Shown here one piece after another: positions 1 through 6,834 of a stretch of DNA of 11,342 nucleotides (positions within the stretch are counted from its first letter, which is position 1; every line of letters begins with the position of its first letter). The notes beneath the pieces are model-generated. The model had not been told where the DNA came from. It saw only the letters and a program-made list of their open reading frames with translations, and made no database searches. The position numbers and the translations under genes were made by a program. Source of the stretch: Lachnospiraceae bacterium UBA1201 (GTDB lineage: Bacteria > Bacillota > Clostridia > Lachnospirales > Lachnospiraceae); assembly GCA_002309675.1 (NCBI GenBank), contig DBXX01000080.1, positions 1 to 11,342 of the forward strand, in the 5' to 3' direction.

Positions 1-12
1 GGAGGAGCTGCC

Positions 13-504
13 ATGCAGATCGTAAACGCGACAGCACAGGATAAGGATGCGATCCTTAAACTGTATAAGATGCAGATCGGTCGGGAGTTCTGCCCGTGGA
101 CGGAGGAATATCCCGATGAGGAAACCATCGACTATGATCTGGGCAGGGATTCCCTGTTTATCATGAAGGACGAAGACCGCATCGTGGCCGCGATCTCGAT
201 CGATGAGGACGAGGAGGTAGGCGCGCTGGAGTTTTGGGATAAAGACCTGGCTCCCGCAGGGGAGACCTCGAGACTGGCAGTCCTTCCGGAATATCAGAAC
301 CGTGGCCTGGCCAGACAAATGCTGCGATATGCGATGAAGGTCCTGAAACAGAGGGGCTATCGGAGCATTCACTTTCTGGTGAACCGGTACAACGTAAAGG
401 CACTTCGTTCCTATGCGACTTTAGGATTTAAAACAGTCGGGGATTGCCACATGTTTGAACAGGATTTCCTCTGCTATGAAAAGAAACTGGAGGATGAAGA
501 TTGA
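13..504 (+). CDS. GNAT-family N-acetyltransferase
   Basis: A 163-residue single-domain GNAT protein, expected to move an acetyl group from acetyl-CoA to an amine in the cytoplasm; the substrate is unknown. The acetyl-CoA pyrophosphate-binding motif A is at residues 95-100 (QNRGLA), preceded by the beta-4 strand (SRLAVLPEY, 86-94). The late GNAT signature of an asparagine and a 'YATLGF' turn lies near 127-139. Length is normal for the family (about 150-170). The ATG start is well supported by GGAGGA at 1-6, six bases upstream. Its stop overlaps the TTG start of the next gene in a TTGA junction, so the two are probably co-translated. The region around 64-80 is acidic (DEDEE), which could suit a cationic substrate, but this is inference. 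Family call is secure; function is open. Confidence 0.92.
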   Translation: MQIVNATAQDKDAILKLYKMQIGREFCPWTEEYPDEETIDYDLGRDSLFIMKDEDRIVAAISIDEDEEVGALEFWDKDLAPAGETSRLAVLPEYQNRGLARQMLRYAMKVLKQRGYRSIHFLVNRYNVKALRSYATLGFKTVGDCHMFEQDFLCYEKKLEDED

Positions 505-1316
505 ATTACTTTATAGAAGGCATTCAGGGGGCAGGAAAGAGCACCCTGGTTGAACGTCTGTCGAAGCATTTTCCGGATCACCGGGTATATCGCGAGGGCG
601 ACTACAACCCGGTGGAACTCGCCTGGTGCGCATACATGACAGAGCAGCAGTACGAGTCGGTGCTTGCAAAATACGACAGTCTCCGGGAGGAGATCCTTGC
701 TAATACGTTTACGGAAGATGAGCGGCGGATCGTTACATACACGCGGATCATCACGGATGTTCCGGGGTTCCACAAGGACCTGGAGCAGTACGAGATTTAC
801 AACGACCGCATGGACCGTGCACAGTTCGAGGAGACCATCCTTGGGCGGTACGCGCGGTGGAATGGGGATGCATCGATCTTTGAGTGTTCCCTGTTCCAAA
901 ACATCGTGGAAAATCAGATCCTTTTCTACGAGATGACAGACGATGAGATTGTGGATTTTTATCTGCGGCTTAAGGCCGTTATTAAGAGCCGGGACTTTCG
1001 GATCCTGTATCTGGAGGTCGGTGACATCGCCGAAACGCTTCAGGTCATCCGCAAAGAACGGGTCGATGATAAAGGCAATGAGATGTGGTTCCCGCTAATG
1101 GTCGGCTTTTTAGAGGAGAGCCCGTATGGTAAGCGCCTGGGACTTTGCGGGTTTGAAGGATTGGTTAAGCATATGGAGCACCGTAAATCGGTGGAACAGA
1201 GGATCCTTACGGAGGTTTTCCCGGAGCAGGCGGTGATCCTGAAGTCGAAAAACTATGATTTGGATGCGGACTGTCTGATTAATGGGATTCCTTACGGGGG
1301 ATTTCTTCGCGATTAA
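501..1316 (+). CDS. P-loop NTPase, kinase-like, substrate unknown
   Basis: A 271-residue protein with a Walker A motif at residues 7-15 (GIQGAGKST), directly after the first beta strand, as in nucleoside, nucleotide and small-molecule kinases. Acidic stretches that could supply Mg2+ or substrate ligands are 'REGDYNP' (31-37) and 'FECSLFQN' (127-134); the latter resembles the DRS/ES-type strand of the deoxynucleoside kinase fold. It is longer than typical thymidylate kinases (about 210), and I do not recognise the exact family. The start is TTG at 501, chosen because GGAGG at 489-493 lies seven bases upstream and the Walker strand begins immediately. The start overlaps the previous stop by four bases, implying translational coupling to the GNAT. 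A small-molecule phosphotransferase role fits the neighbours but is inference. Confidence 0.8.
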   Translation: MNYFIEGIQGAGKSTLVERLSKHFPDHRVYREGDYNPVELAWCAYMTEQQYESVLAKYDSLREEILANTFTEDERRIVTYTRIITDVPGFHKDLEQYEIYNDRMDRAQFEETILGRYARWNGDASIFECSLFQNIVENQILFYEMTDDEIVDFYLRLKAVIKSRDFRILYLEVGDIAETLQVIRKERVDDKGNEMWFPLMVGFLEESPYGKRLGLCGFEGLVKHMEHRKSVEQRILTEVFPEQAVILKSKNYDLDADCLINGIPYGGFLRD

Positions 1317-1341
1317 GGTCGGTTATGTTAAGAATGGGTGA

Positions 1342-2142
1342 ATGAAAATGAATGAACTTAATAACCTGCCGGAGTCGATTCGGCGATTTACAGAGGGCAG
1401 GGCGTTCGATACCAACGATCTGGGAAAATCGGGCTCGCCGGTGCGGATTTACGACGACTTCGTGTTGAAGGTCGAAAAGGAACGCCCGAAGTTTGCAAAG
1501 ATGGTTGAGGTCATGCGGTGGCTTGACGGAAAACTACCGGTGCCGAAGGTCCTGGCAACCGAGGTAAAGGACGGTTATCGCTATCTTTTGATGAGTAAGG
1601 TTCGGGGGCGCATGGCTCTGGACGAATACTACTTAAACCGCCCTGAGGAACTGGTGACGCTTCTTGCGGAAGCACTGAAGATGCTTTGGAGCGTTGACAT
1701 TTCGGACTGCCCGAAGACCTTTGATTTGGATGGAGAGCTCGAGGAGGCCAGGTACCGTGTCGAGCATAACCTGGTTGACATTGATGACGCAGAACCGGAG
1801 ACCTATGGCGAGGGCGGTTTCAAGGACCCGCAGGAGCTCCTGCAGTGGTTGTATGACCATAAACCCGAGCCTGATCCGGTGTTCTCACACGGTGATTTTT
1901 GCCTGCCAAACGTATTCTTCGAGGACGGGAAGGTGAGTGGATTCATTGACCTCGGAGACGCCGGAATCGCGGATCGATGGTATGATATCGCTCTCGGCTA
2001 CCGAAGCCTCAAGCATAACGTTGACGGCCATTATGGAAAGGTATATGAGGGTGTTGACCCGGACGAACTGTTTACGAAACTCGGGCTTATCCCGGATTGG
2101 GAGAAGATCCGGTATTACATCCTGTTGGATGAGTTATTCTAA
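1342..2142 (+). CDS. APH(3')-type aminoglycoside O-phosphotransferase
   Basis: A 266-residue protein very like APH(3')-IIIa (264 residues), which phosphorylates the 3'-OH of kanamycin- and neomycin-type aminoglycosides using ATP. The ATP-binding lysine is Lys43 (VLKVEKE). The segment 61-71 (LDGKLPVPKVL) matches the hinge approach of APH(3') enzymes. The catalytic loop has His183-Gly184-Asp185 and Asn190. The Mg2+ aspartate is Asp203 in 'FIDLGDAG'. The C-terminus 'YYILLDELF' is, from memory, the same as that of APH(3')-IIIa, whose terminal residues take part in substrate binding. Odd point: anchored on Trp60, the conserved helix-C glutamate (Glu60 of APH(3')-IIIa) falls on Met54, with a Glu at 56. 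Two in-frame ATGs (1342, 1348) are possible; GGGTG at 1336-1340 is better spaced for 1348. Acquired aph(3')-IIIa itself is AT-richer, so this is a divergent homologue. Confidence 0.92.
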   Translation: MKMNELNNLPESIRRFTEGRAFDTNDLGKSGSPVRIYDDFVLKVEKERPKFAKMVEVMRWLDGKLPVPKVLATEVKDGYRYLLMSKVRGRMALDEYYLNRPEELVTLLAEALKMLWSVDISDCPKTFDLDGELEEARYRVEHNLVDIDDAEPETYGEGGFKDPQELLQWLYDHKPEPDPVFSHGDFCLPNVFFEDGKVSGFIDLGDAGIADRWYDIALGYRSLKHNVDGHYGKVYEGVDPDELFTKLGLIPDWEKIRYYILLDELF

Positions 2143-2154
2143 GGTGGAAAATGT

Positions 2155-2622
2155 ATGGAGATTACGTATAAAAAACTGACCGAAGCGGAGCTCGGAACAT
2201 TTATCAAAATGCGGATCACGCAGCTGACAGAGGAGTATACATCGGAGGGCCGGGTTCCGCCGCAGGTCGACCTGGAGGCGGCACTTTGGGACTTCTATCA
2301 CCGTCACATGGCGGATGGAACGTTCGTGTCGTGGCTGGCGATGGACGGAGAGAAGATCGTCGGTACGAGCGGCATGTCGTTTGTTGAGAAACCGCCGTAT
2401 TTCAGCTGCCCGACGGGACGGTTGGGGCTTCTTTCGAGCATGTTCACCGATCCGGCGTACCGCCGCCTGGGTATCGCGAAGGAACTTCTTCACCGTGTGG
2501 TGGAGGAGGCGAGAGCGTACGGCTGCGGTGCGGTGCAGATCACGGCATCGAACATGGGTGTGAAACTGTACACCGCTTACGGGTTTACACACAACGGGAA
2601 TTTCATGCAATACAAGCTTTAA
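2155..2622 (+). CDS. GNAT-family N-acetyltransferase
   Basis: A 155-residue complete GNAT domain. The N-terminal strand and helix 'ITYKKLTEAEL' (3-13) is the usual GNAT opening. The beta-4/motif A region runs from 'LLSSMFTDPAYRR' (92-104) to 'LGIA' (105-108), so the acetyl-CoA loop is RRLGIA at 103-108. The C-terminal 'ASNMGVKLYTAYGF' (131-144) carries the conserved Asn and Tyr that close the active site. The substrate cannot be told. AGGTGG at 2142-2147, overlapping the previous stop, serves as ribosome site for the ATG eight bases on. It follows the aminoglycoside phosphotransferase by only 12 bases and is probably in the same transcript. It could act on aminoglycosides, peptides or other amines; context favours a xenobiotic but does not show it. 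Confidence 0.9.
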   Translation: MEITYKKLTEAELGTFIKMRITQLTEEYTSEGRVPPQVDLEAALWDFYHRHMADGTFVSWLAMDGEKIVGTSGMSFVEKPPYFSCPTGRLGLLSSMFTDPAYRRLGIAKELLHRVVEEARAYGCGAVQITASNMGVKLYTAYGFTHNGNFMQYKL

Positions 2623-2638
2623 GAAGCAGGGAAAACAG

Positions 2639-3874
2639 ATGTTTATTCGAGAATTGAGGCCGGAGGAGGTCACGGTTTTAAAGGATTTCTTATATGAGGC
2701 GATCTTCCTTCCGGAGGGCGTGGAGCCGCCGGAGCGTTCCATCGTGGAACGTCCGGAGCTACGGATCTACTACGAAGGGTTCGGTGAAGGAAAGGCGGAC
2801 ATCTGCATGGTCGCGGAGGAAGACGGCCGGATCGTCGGCGCAGCCTGGACGCGCCTGATGAAGGACTACGGATATGTGGACGACGAGACGCCGTCCTTTG
2901 CCATCTCCCTTTACCGGGAATACCGGGGCCGGGGCATCGGCACAAGGTTGATGCTTGCGATGCTGCGGAAGCTGCGCGAAGAAGGTTATGCCCGCGCTTC
3001 TCTTGCGGTTCAGAAAGCCAACTATGCCGTCCGGATGTACGAGAAGGCCGGCTTTCACACCGTCTCGGAAAATGCAGAAGAGTACATCATGGTGTGCGAT
3101 CTGAAGGAAGAAGTTTCAGGCCGGGTTGCACAGCTTTTCACGGAAGAATCCAAACGGATCCTCGGCGACAACCTGGTGGGCGTGTACCTTCACGGGTCGG
3201 CAGTCATGGGGTGCTTTAATTCCGGAAAGAGCGACGTCGATCTGCTTGTTGTTGTGAAGGAAGAGCCGACAGACACGGTGAAGCGAGCCTTCATGGACAT
3301 GGTCGTATCGCTCAACGAAACCGGGCCTGCGAAGGGCATCGAGATGAGCATCGTGGAGCGTTCGGTATGCAAACCGTTTGTGTACCCGACGCCTTTTGTG
3401 TTGCATTTTTCGAAGATGCACCTTGATCGGTACCGGAACGATCCGGAGGATTATATTGCGAAGATGAAGGGCACCGACAGGGATCTGGCGGCGCACATTA
3501 CGGTGATCCGTGCAAGGGGCGTGTGCCTGTGCGGAGCGCCTATAGATGAAGTCTTCGAGGAAGTCCCGAAGCAGGATTATATTGACTCGCTTTGGCACGA
3601 TATCGCCGATGCAGAGGGTGATATCGCTGATGACACGATGTATCTTACGCTCAATCTCGCCAGAGTTCTTGCTTTTTTGCAGGACGGCAGCGTCCTCTCC
3701 AAGAAAGAGGGCGGCGAGTGGGGGCTTAAGAATCTGCCGGAGAAGTACCACGGGCTTCTCCGGGAAGCACTTTCGGAATATCGCGGCGAAACGCCGGGGT
3801 ATGATATAAGCGCGGCGAAAGAATACGCAGGCGCTGTGTTAAGTCTGATCAGAAATAATATGCAACCGCAGTAA
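2639..3874 (+). CDS. GNAT-aminoglycoside nucleotidyltransferase (AadA/ANT(9)-like) fusion
   Basis: A 411-residue two-domain protein. Residues 1-155 are a complete GNAT domain (motif A RGRGIG at 96-101; 'YAVRMYEKAGF' at 129-139). Residues from about 163 are a nucleotidyltransferase of the AadA/ANT(9) type, which adenylylates spectinomycin or streptomycin. It has the GS motif at 186-187 (YLHGSAVMG), metal-binding Asp199 and Asp201 (SDVDLLV), and a third acidic residue Glu235 (GIEMSIVE). The C-terminal helical domain contains 'HITVIRARG' (286-294), 'TLNLARVLA' (337-345) and 'LSKKEGGEWGL' (353-363), matching the AadA C-terminal domain including its phosphate-binding lysine region. Both active sites look intact. 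Start ATG 2639 follows AGGGA by about six bases. Known bifunctional AAC/ANT enzymes exist, for example ANT(3'')-Ii/AAC(6')-IId, but with the reverse domain order. Substrates are untested. Confidence 0.9.
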   Translation: MFIRELRPEEVTVLKDFLYEAIFLPEGVEPPERSIVERPELRIYYEGFGEGKADICMVAEEDGRIVGAAWTRLMKDYGYVDDETPSFAISLYREYRGRGIGTRLMLAMLRKLREEGYARASLAVQKANYAVRMYEKAGFHTVSENAEEYIMVCDLKEEVSGRVAQLFTEESKRILGDNLVGVYLHGSAVMGCFNSGKSDVDLLVVVKEEPTDTVKRAFMDMVVSLNETGPAKGIEMSIVERSVCKPFVYPTPFVLHFSKMHLDRYRNDPEDYIAKMKGTDRDLAAHITVIRARGVCLCGAPIDEVFEEVPKQDYIDSLWHDIADAEGDIADDTMYLTLNLARVLAFLQDGSVLSKKEGGEWGLKNLPEKYHGLLREALSEYRGETPGYDISAAKEYAGAVLSLIRNNMQPQ

Positions 3875-3894
3875 CGACAGGAGAGCATGACTCC

Positions 3895-3913
3895 CGCGTG
3901 TAAAGAGCACGCG
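3895..3913. other. short perfect hairpin in the 82-base gap before the S51-CPT gene
   Basis: CGCGTG at 3895-3900 and CACGCG at 3908-3913 are perfect reverse complements with a 7-base loop. No T-run follows, so it is not a standard terminator. It could be a weak RNA element or chance. The rest of gap 3875-3956 shows only the AGGGAG ribosome site (3944-3949) for the next gene. Confidence 0.3.
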
Positions 3914-3956
3914 ATGCGGATTTCGAAGGACGAAATAATGATCAGGGAGTTCGAAA

Positions 3957-5147
3957 ATGAACACAAATATGAGTATGAACGCGCGTCTTCTCGGGCTGTT
4001 CAGCGGTTTCCCGGAGCATCATTTTAACGATGCTCTTGCAGCGGTTTTGCGGGAAAACCTGCCCAAGCGGGATCTGATAGTATTTATCAGTGCCGACCCG
4101 GAGAATTATGCGCAAAATGATGACGACCGTGACGGTATGCATGAGATGCTTGCGGAGATTGGCTTGGCATTTGCCGAAAAACACGTGATCGACCGGCGTA
4201 CGGGAGCGGAAGAGGCAGTAAGGCTTGTCCGAGAAGCGGATTGTATCTGGCTCATGGGCGGCGAACCGACGTGGCAGATCCAATTGATCCGTGACCTCGG
4301 GATTGATACTGAACTTCATAAGAGCAAGGCAGTAATCCTCGGCGTGAGTGCGGGTTCCATGAACCTCGGACGCCTGGTTGCGTATGTCTGGGACGATCCG
4401 AAGTTCTATGAGGCTCTCGGCTTCACGGACATTACGATCAAGGCCCACTATGAGGAAGGAGAGTGGTTCGTTCCGATTTTGAAGGAGATGTCCATGACCC
4501 ATCCGATCGTTGCAATGGAGGACATGAGTGCCATCTTTGTGAAGGGCGATGACATTTGGAAGGTCGGTGAAATGCACCTGTTTGACAAGGGCGAGATCGG
4601 GCCGGTCAATGACGAAAAACTTAAGGAGATACCGATGGATAAGGGTAAGATCATATTTTTAAACGGGGTGACGAGCTCCGGTAAGACATCAATTGTAGAG
4701 GCGCTTCAGGAGCGCAGAGATCAGTTTTTCTATGTTGTGGCGAACGATCTGTTCGCGGAGATGGTCGGCGAGCAGTATCTCGAGGAGGATTACTGGAAGT
4801 ACCTCGCGGACGTGATCATCATGATGTATCACACGGCGAAGTTGTACTCGGATCTTGGGAAAAATGTGCTGATCGACGGCATCCTAGTCGAGCGTGACGA
4901 GATCAAGCCGCACTATGAGAAACTCATGGAGATCATGAAGGACAGCCCGCTCAGTATCGTCGAAGTTTATTGCCCGCTTGATGTGTGCAGACAAAGAAAC
5001 ATCGAGCGCGGCGACCGCTTCGAGAGCCAGTCGGACGAGCAGGCGGAGCTGATGAGCAAGGGCATTCAATATGCAATGCGTGTGGATACGAGCGTATACT
5101 CCCCTGCGGAATGCGCGGAAGCAATCGTGAAGACGCTGTTTGCATGA
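3957..5147 (+). CDS. peptidase S51-like domain fused to chloramphenicol phosphotransferase-like kinase
   Basis: A 396-residue fusion. Residues 8-224 form a peptidase S51 (peptidase E)-like domain: 'WLMGGEPTW' (98-106) precedes the nucleophile elbow 'GVSAGS' (129-134, Ser131), and His164 in 'KAHY' is the likely catalytic histidine. Residues 229-396 resemble chloramphenicol phosphotransferase (CPT) of Streptomyces venezuelae: Walker A 'GVTSSGKTS' (237-245), Asp264 at the place of the CPT catalytic aspartate, 'VLIDGIL' (304-310), 'RGDRFE' (351-356) and a C-terminal 'KGIQYAMRVDT...ECAEAI' pattern shared with CPT. CPT phosphorylates the primary hydroxyl of chloramphenicol; here the acceptor is unknown. 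Start 3957 is supported by AGGGAG at 3944-3949. A second ribosome site and ATG lie exactly at the domain junction, suggesting a recent fusion or two products. S51 enzymes cleave Asp-X dipeptides, but many relatives are uncharacterised. Confidence 0.88.
   Translation: MNTNMSMNARLLGLFSGFPEHHFNDALAAVLRENLPKRDLIVFISADPENYAQNDDDRDGMHEMLAEIGLAFAEKHVIDRRTGAEEAVRLVREADCIWLMGGEPTWQIQLIRDLGIDTELHKSKAVILGVSAGSMNLGRLVAYVWDDPKFYEALGFTDITIKAHYEEGEWFVPILKEMSMTHPIVAMEDMSAIFVKGDDIWKVGEMHLFDKGEIGPVNDEKLKEIPMDKGKIIFLNGVTSSGKTSIVEALQERRDQFFYVVANDLFAEMVGEQYLEEDYWKYLADVIIMMYHTAKLYSDLGKNVLIDGILVERDEIKPHYEKLMEIMKDSPLSIVEVYCPLDVCRQRNIERGDRFESQSDEQAELMSKGIQYAMRVDTSVYSPAECAEAIVKTLFA
4623..4637 (+). promoter_or_regulatory. 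internal ribosome binding site and ATG at the S51/CPT domain junction
   Basis: AAGGAG at 4623-4628 is followed, after six bases, by an in-frame ATG at 4635 (Met227). The CPT-like domain begins two residues later (GKIIFLNG). The spacing is as good as that of the genuine starts in this window, so a free CPT-like protein of about 170 residues may be made as well as the full fusion. That is close to the length of stand-alone CPT. Confidence 0.5.
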
Positions 5148-5211
5148 TTGGAATTATGATTTGCAGGGGGGCAGAGATACGACTGCTCACAGAAAGAAGG
5201 TAATTAGAAAA

Positions 5212-5796
5212 ATGAATTATACAATTGTACCGCTTCCGAAAGCGGAATGGAAGGGCACACCGATCCCTCTTAAGTACACCACAGAGGAGTATTTTGACGT
5301 GGAGATTACGGAGAGTCCGAATGCCTTCGAGGCAAAGCTTATCAAGAAGAAGTTTGACACTCCGGTGACACATGCGCCGGAGGAGTATGATTTTCCGGAC
5401 GGGCTGTACCAGGATCACTGGGAGAAGGCCGAGGCATATGGCATGTACACCGAGGAGAACGGCGAGAAAAAGCTCCTCGCCTGCATCGAGGTGTGCCCCG
5501 AGGAGTGGAGCAACCGGTTGATGGTGACGGAGTTGTGGGTGGATGATTCCCTGCACCGCAAGGGCATCGGCACGGCACTCATGAATAAGGCGAAGGAGAT
5601 CGCGAAGGCGCAGGGACGCAGAGCGATCATCTTAGAGACGCAGACCTGTAACGTAAGAGCCATCGCGTTCTACAAAAGCCAGGGCTTTGAGCTTCTCGGC
5701 TTCGACAAATGCTGCTACACGAACCGTGACATCGAGCGGCGCGAAGTGCGCATCAACCTTGTGTACTATATGGACAGGCGCGAGGGAAGGTTCTGA
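5212..5796 (+). CDS. GNAT acetyltransferase, streptothricin acetyltransferase (Sat)-like
   Basis: A 194-residue GNAT. After an extended N-terminal region (1-85), the core has 'VTELWVDDSLHRKGIGTAL' (105-123) with motif A RKGIG at 116-120, and 'ILETQTCNVRAIAFYKSQGF' (140-159). The LETQ-x2-N-x2-A-x2-FY-x3-GF pattern, followed by a Tyr-Asn pair and a hydrophobic tail, recalls Sat4/SatA enzymes that acetylate the beta-lysine of streptothricin. The match is from memory and partial, so the substrate is tentative. I chose ATG 5212 rather than the in-frame ATG at 5140, because the earlier one lies inside the previous gene and its first 24 residues look non-homologous. AGAAGG at 5195-5200 lies 11 bases upstream, a rather long spacing. 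The 64-base gap before it shows no clear promoter. Confidence 0.85.
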   Translation: MNYTIVPLPKAEWKGTPIPLKYTTEEYFDVEITESPNAFEAKLIKKKFDTPVTHAPEEYDFPDGLYQDHWEKAEAYGMYTEENGEKKLLACIEVCPEEWSNRLMVTELWVDDSLHRKGIGTALMNKAKEIAKAQGRRAIILETQTCNVRAIAFYKSQGFELLGFDKCCYTNRDIERREVRINLVYYMDRREGRF

Positions 5797-5889
5797 CGGA
5801 CGTAGAGAACTGTACTGACGGATCACATAGGAGCGGTCCTGACGGGGAAGAATGAACAACTCTGTCGGATCCGGAGGAACGGAGGCAAT
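5797..5889. other. 93-base intergenic stretch with three CTGACGG copies and a 13-codon mini-ORF
   Basis: CTGACGG occurs at 5793-5799 (overlapping the upstream stop), 5815-5821 and 5839-5845, about 22-24 bases apart. GGGGAAG then precedes an ATG at 5852 that opens a 13-codon frame (MNNSVGSGGTEAI), whose TGA overlaps the downstream ATG as ATGA at 5890-5893. No promoter or terminator is evident. The mini-ORF could couple translation into the next gene, or be chance. Confidence 0.3.
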
Positions 5890-6804
5890 ATGATAACAAC
5901 GAAACAATTTCAGATATTGACGGACATCAACCTGGTGTGGAAGTTGATGACGGAGGTCTATGATCACGAAGAGAGCAACGGACCGGCGGCACCTTTCTTT
6001 GAGTATGCGATCACATCGCCGTGGCACGACCGCGACTACGAACGCCTGGACCGCTTCTGGATGGACGGCGAGGTGCCGGTGGGATTTGTATTCTACGAGA
6101 CGTCCGCGGACGAACTTTATTTCGTTCTGCGGCCCGGTTATGAGTCGCTTGCGGATCAGATGATCGAGTACGCGGAGACGGCATTTCCGAAGTTTGAAGA
6201 GCCCACGGAGCTGGTGCTCGGAAGCCGGCAGACGGCACTCATAGAGGCCGCGAAGAAGCGAGGGTATCAGCTCGCGTATGAGAATTCGGATCTGTATTTC
6301 GATTTTCGGACCGGTTCACTTGACTATCCGCTCCCTGCGGGATATCATTTTACAAATCCAAAGGACAATGATCCACTGAAGGTCGCAAGATGCCTGTGGG
6401 ATGGCTTTAACAAGGCGGAGCACGGCGAGTTCAAAGAATGGGAGACGCCCGTGAAGAACGGCGGTCTAAGCCCGCACGAGCTGTACCAAAACGTGCTTGG
6501 CGCTACACTTGCGCCCGCGCCGCATGCGACTTACGATTTTACCACCGTCATTGCGGACGAGGAGGACAATTATGTCTGCTTCGCGGGGATGTGGTGGGTA
6601 CCGGAGAATAAGCTCGCTTACCTGGAGCCTCTGTGCACGGTGCCGAAGCATCAGCACAAAGGACTCGCGGCGGCTGCGCTTTCGCATCTCGAGAAGATAC
6701 TGAGGCCGCTCGGCGCCGAGGTGATCACCGGGGGTGGCAACGAGTTTTATCGGAAACTCGGCTATAAGGGTGTCCATGTGCAGGGGCATTATGTGAAACC
6801 TTGA
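5890..6804 (+). CDS. GNAT-family protein, probably tandem GNAT with degenerate N-terminal half
   Basis: A 304-residue protein, about twice the single-domain length. The C-terminal half (about 150-304) is an orthodox GNAT domain: beta-4 'YLEPLCTVPKHQ' (244-255), acetyl-CoA loop QHKGLA (255-260), and 'GGGNEFYRKLGY' (281-292) in the position of the asparagine/tyrosine closing motif. The N-terminal half (about 5-140) has the spacing of a GNAT fold: a strand at 'VGFVFYE' (64-70), 'ELYFVLRPGYESLADQMIEYAE' (75-96) where motif A would be, and a closing 'AAKKRGYQLA' (120-129). The Q/RxxGxG/A loop is missing there, so this half probably does not bind acetyl-CoA. GGAGG at 5881-5885 sits four bases before the ATG. 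Substrate unknown. Such double GNATs usually work through one active half. Confidence 0.87.
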   Translation: MITTKQFQILTDINLVWKLMTEVYDHEESNGPAAPFFEYAITSPWHDRDYERLDRFWMDGEVPVGFVFYETSADELYFVLRPGYESLADQMIEYAETAFPKFEEPTELVLGSRQTALIEAAKKRGYQLAYENSDLYFDFRTGSLDYPLPAGYHFTNPKDNDPLKVARCLWDGFNKAEHGEFKEWETPVKNGGLSPHELYQNVLGATLAPAPHATYDFTTVIADEEDNYVCFAGMWWVPENKLAYLEPLCTVPKHQHKGLAAAALSHLEKILRPLGAEVITGGGNEFYRKLGYKGVHVQGHYVKP

Positions 6805-6834
6805 CAAAAGTAGATTTCATGAAAGGAGCGAAAA

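Noticed and set aside
3887..4027. A 46-codon frame opening in the gap before the S51-CPT gene
   Set aside because: It runs mostly inside the S51-CPT gene in another frame, its AGGAG is only three bases from the ATG, and the peptide is not recognisable.
3116..4577. Two 211-codon minus-strand frames (3116-3751 and 3942-4577)
   Set aside because: Both are antisense to well-supported enzyme domains (ANT and S51) and have no recognisable motifs or well-placed ribosome sites.
5140..5211. Upstream in-frame start extending the Sat-like GNAT by 24 residues
   Set aside because: It overlaps the previous gene, has no close ribosome site, and the added residues do not look like a GNAT N-terminus.
6801..6806. 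TTGACA, identical to the sigma-A -35 consensus
   Set aside because: It overlaps the tandem GNAT stop, and the region 16-18 bases on is the ribosome site (AAAGGAGC), not a -10 box.
6815..6824. TTTCATGAAA palindrome before the NUDIX-GNAT gene
   Set aside because: It is a 10-base palindrome with no second copy and no nearby promoter; chance is likely.
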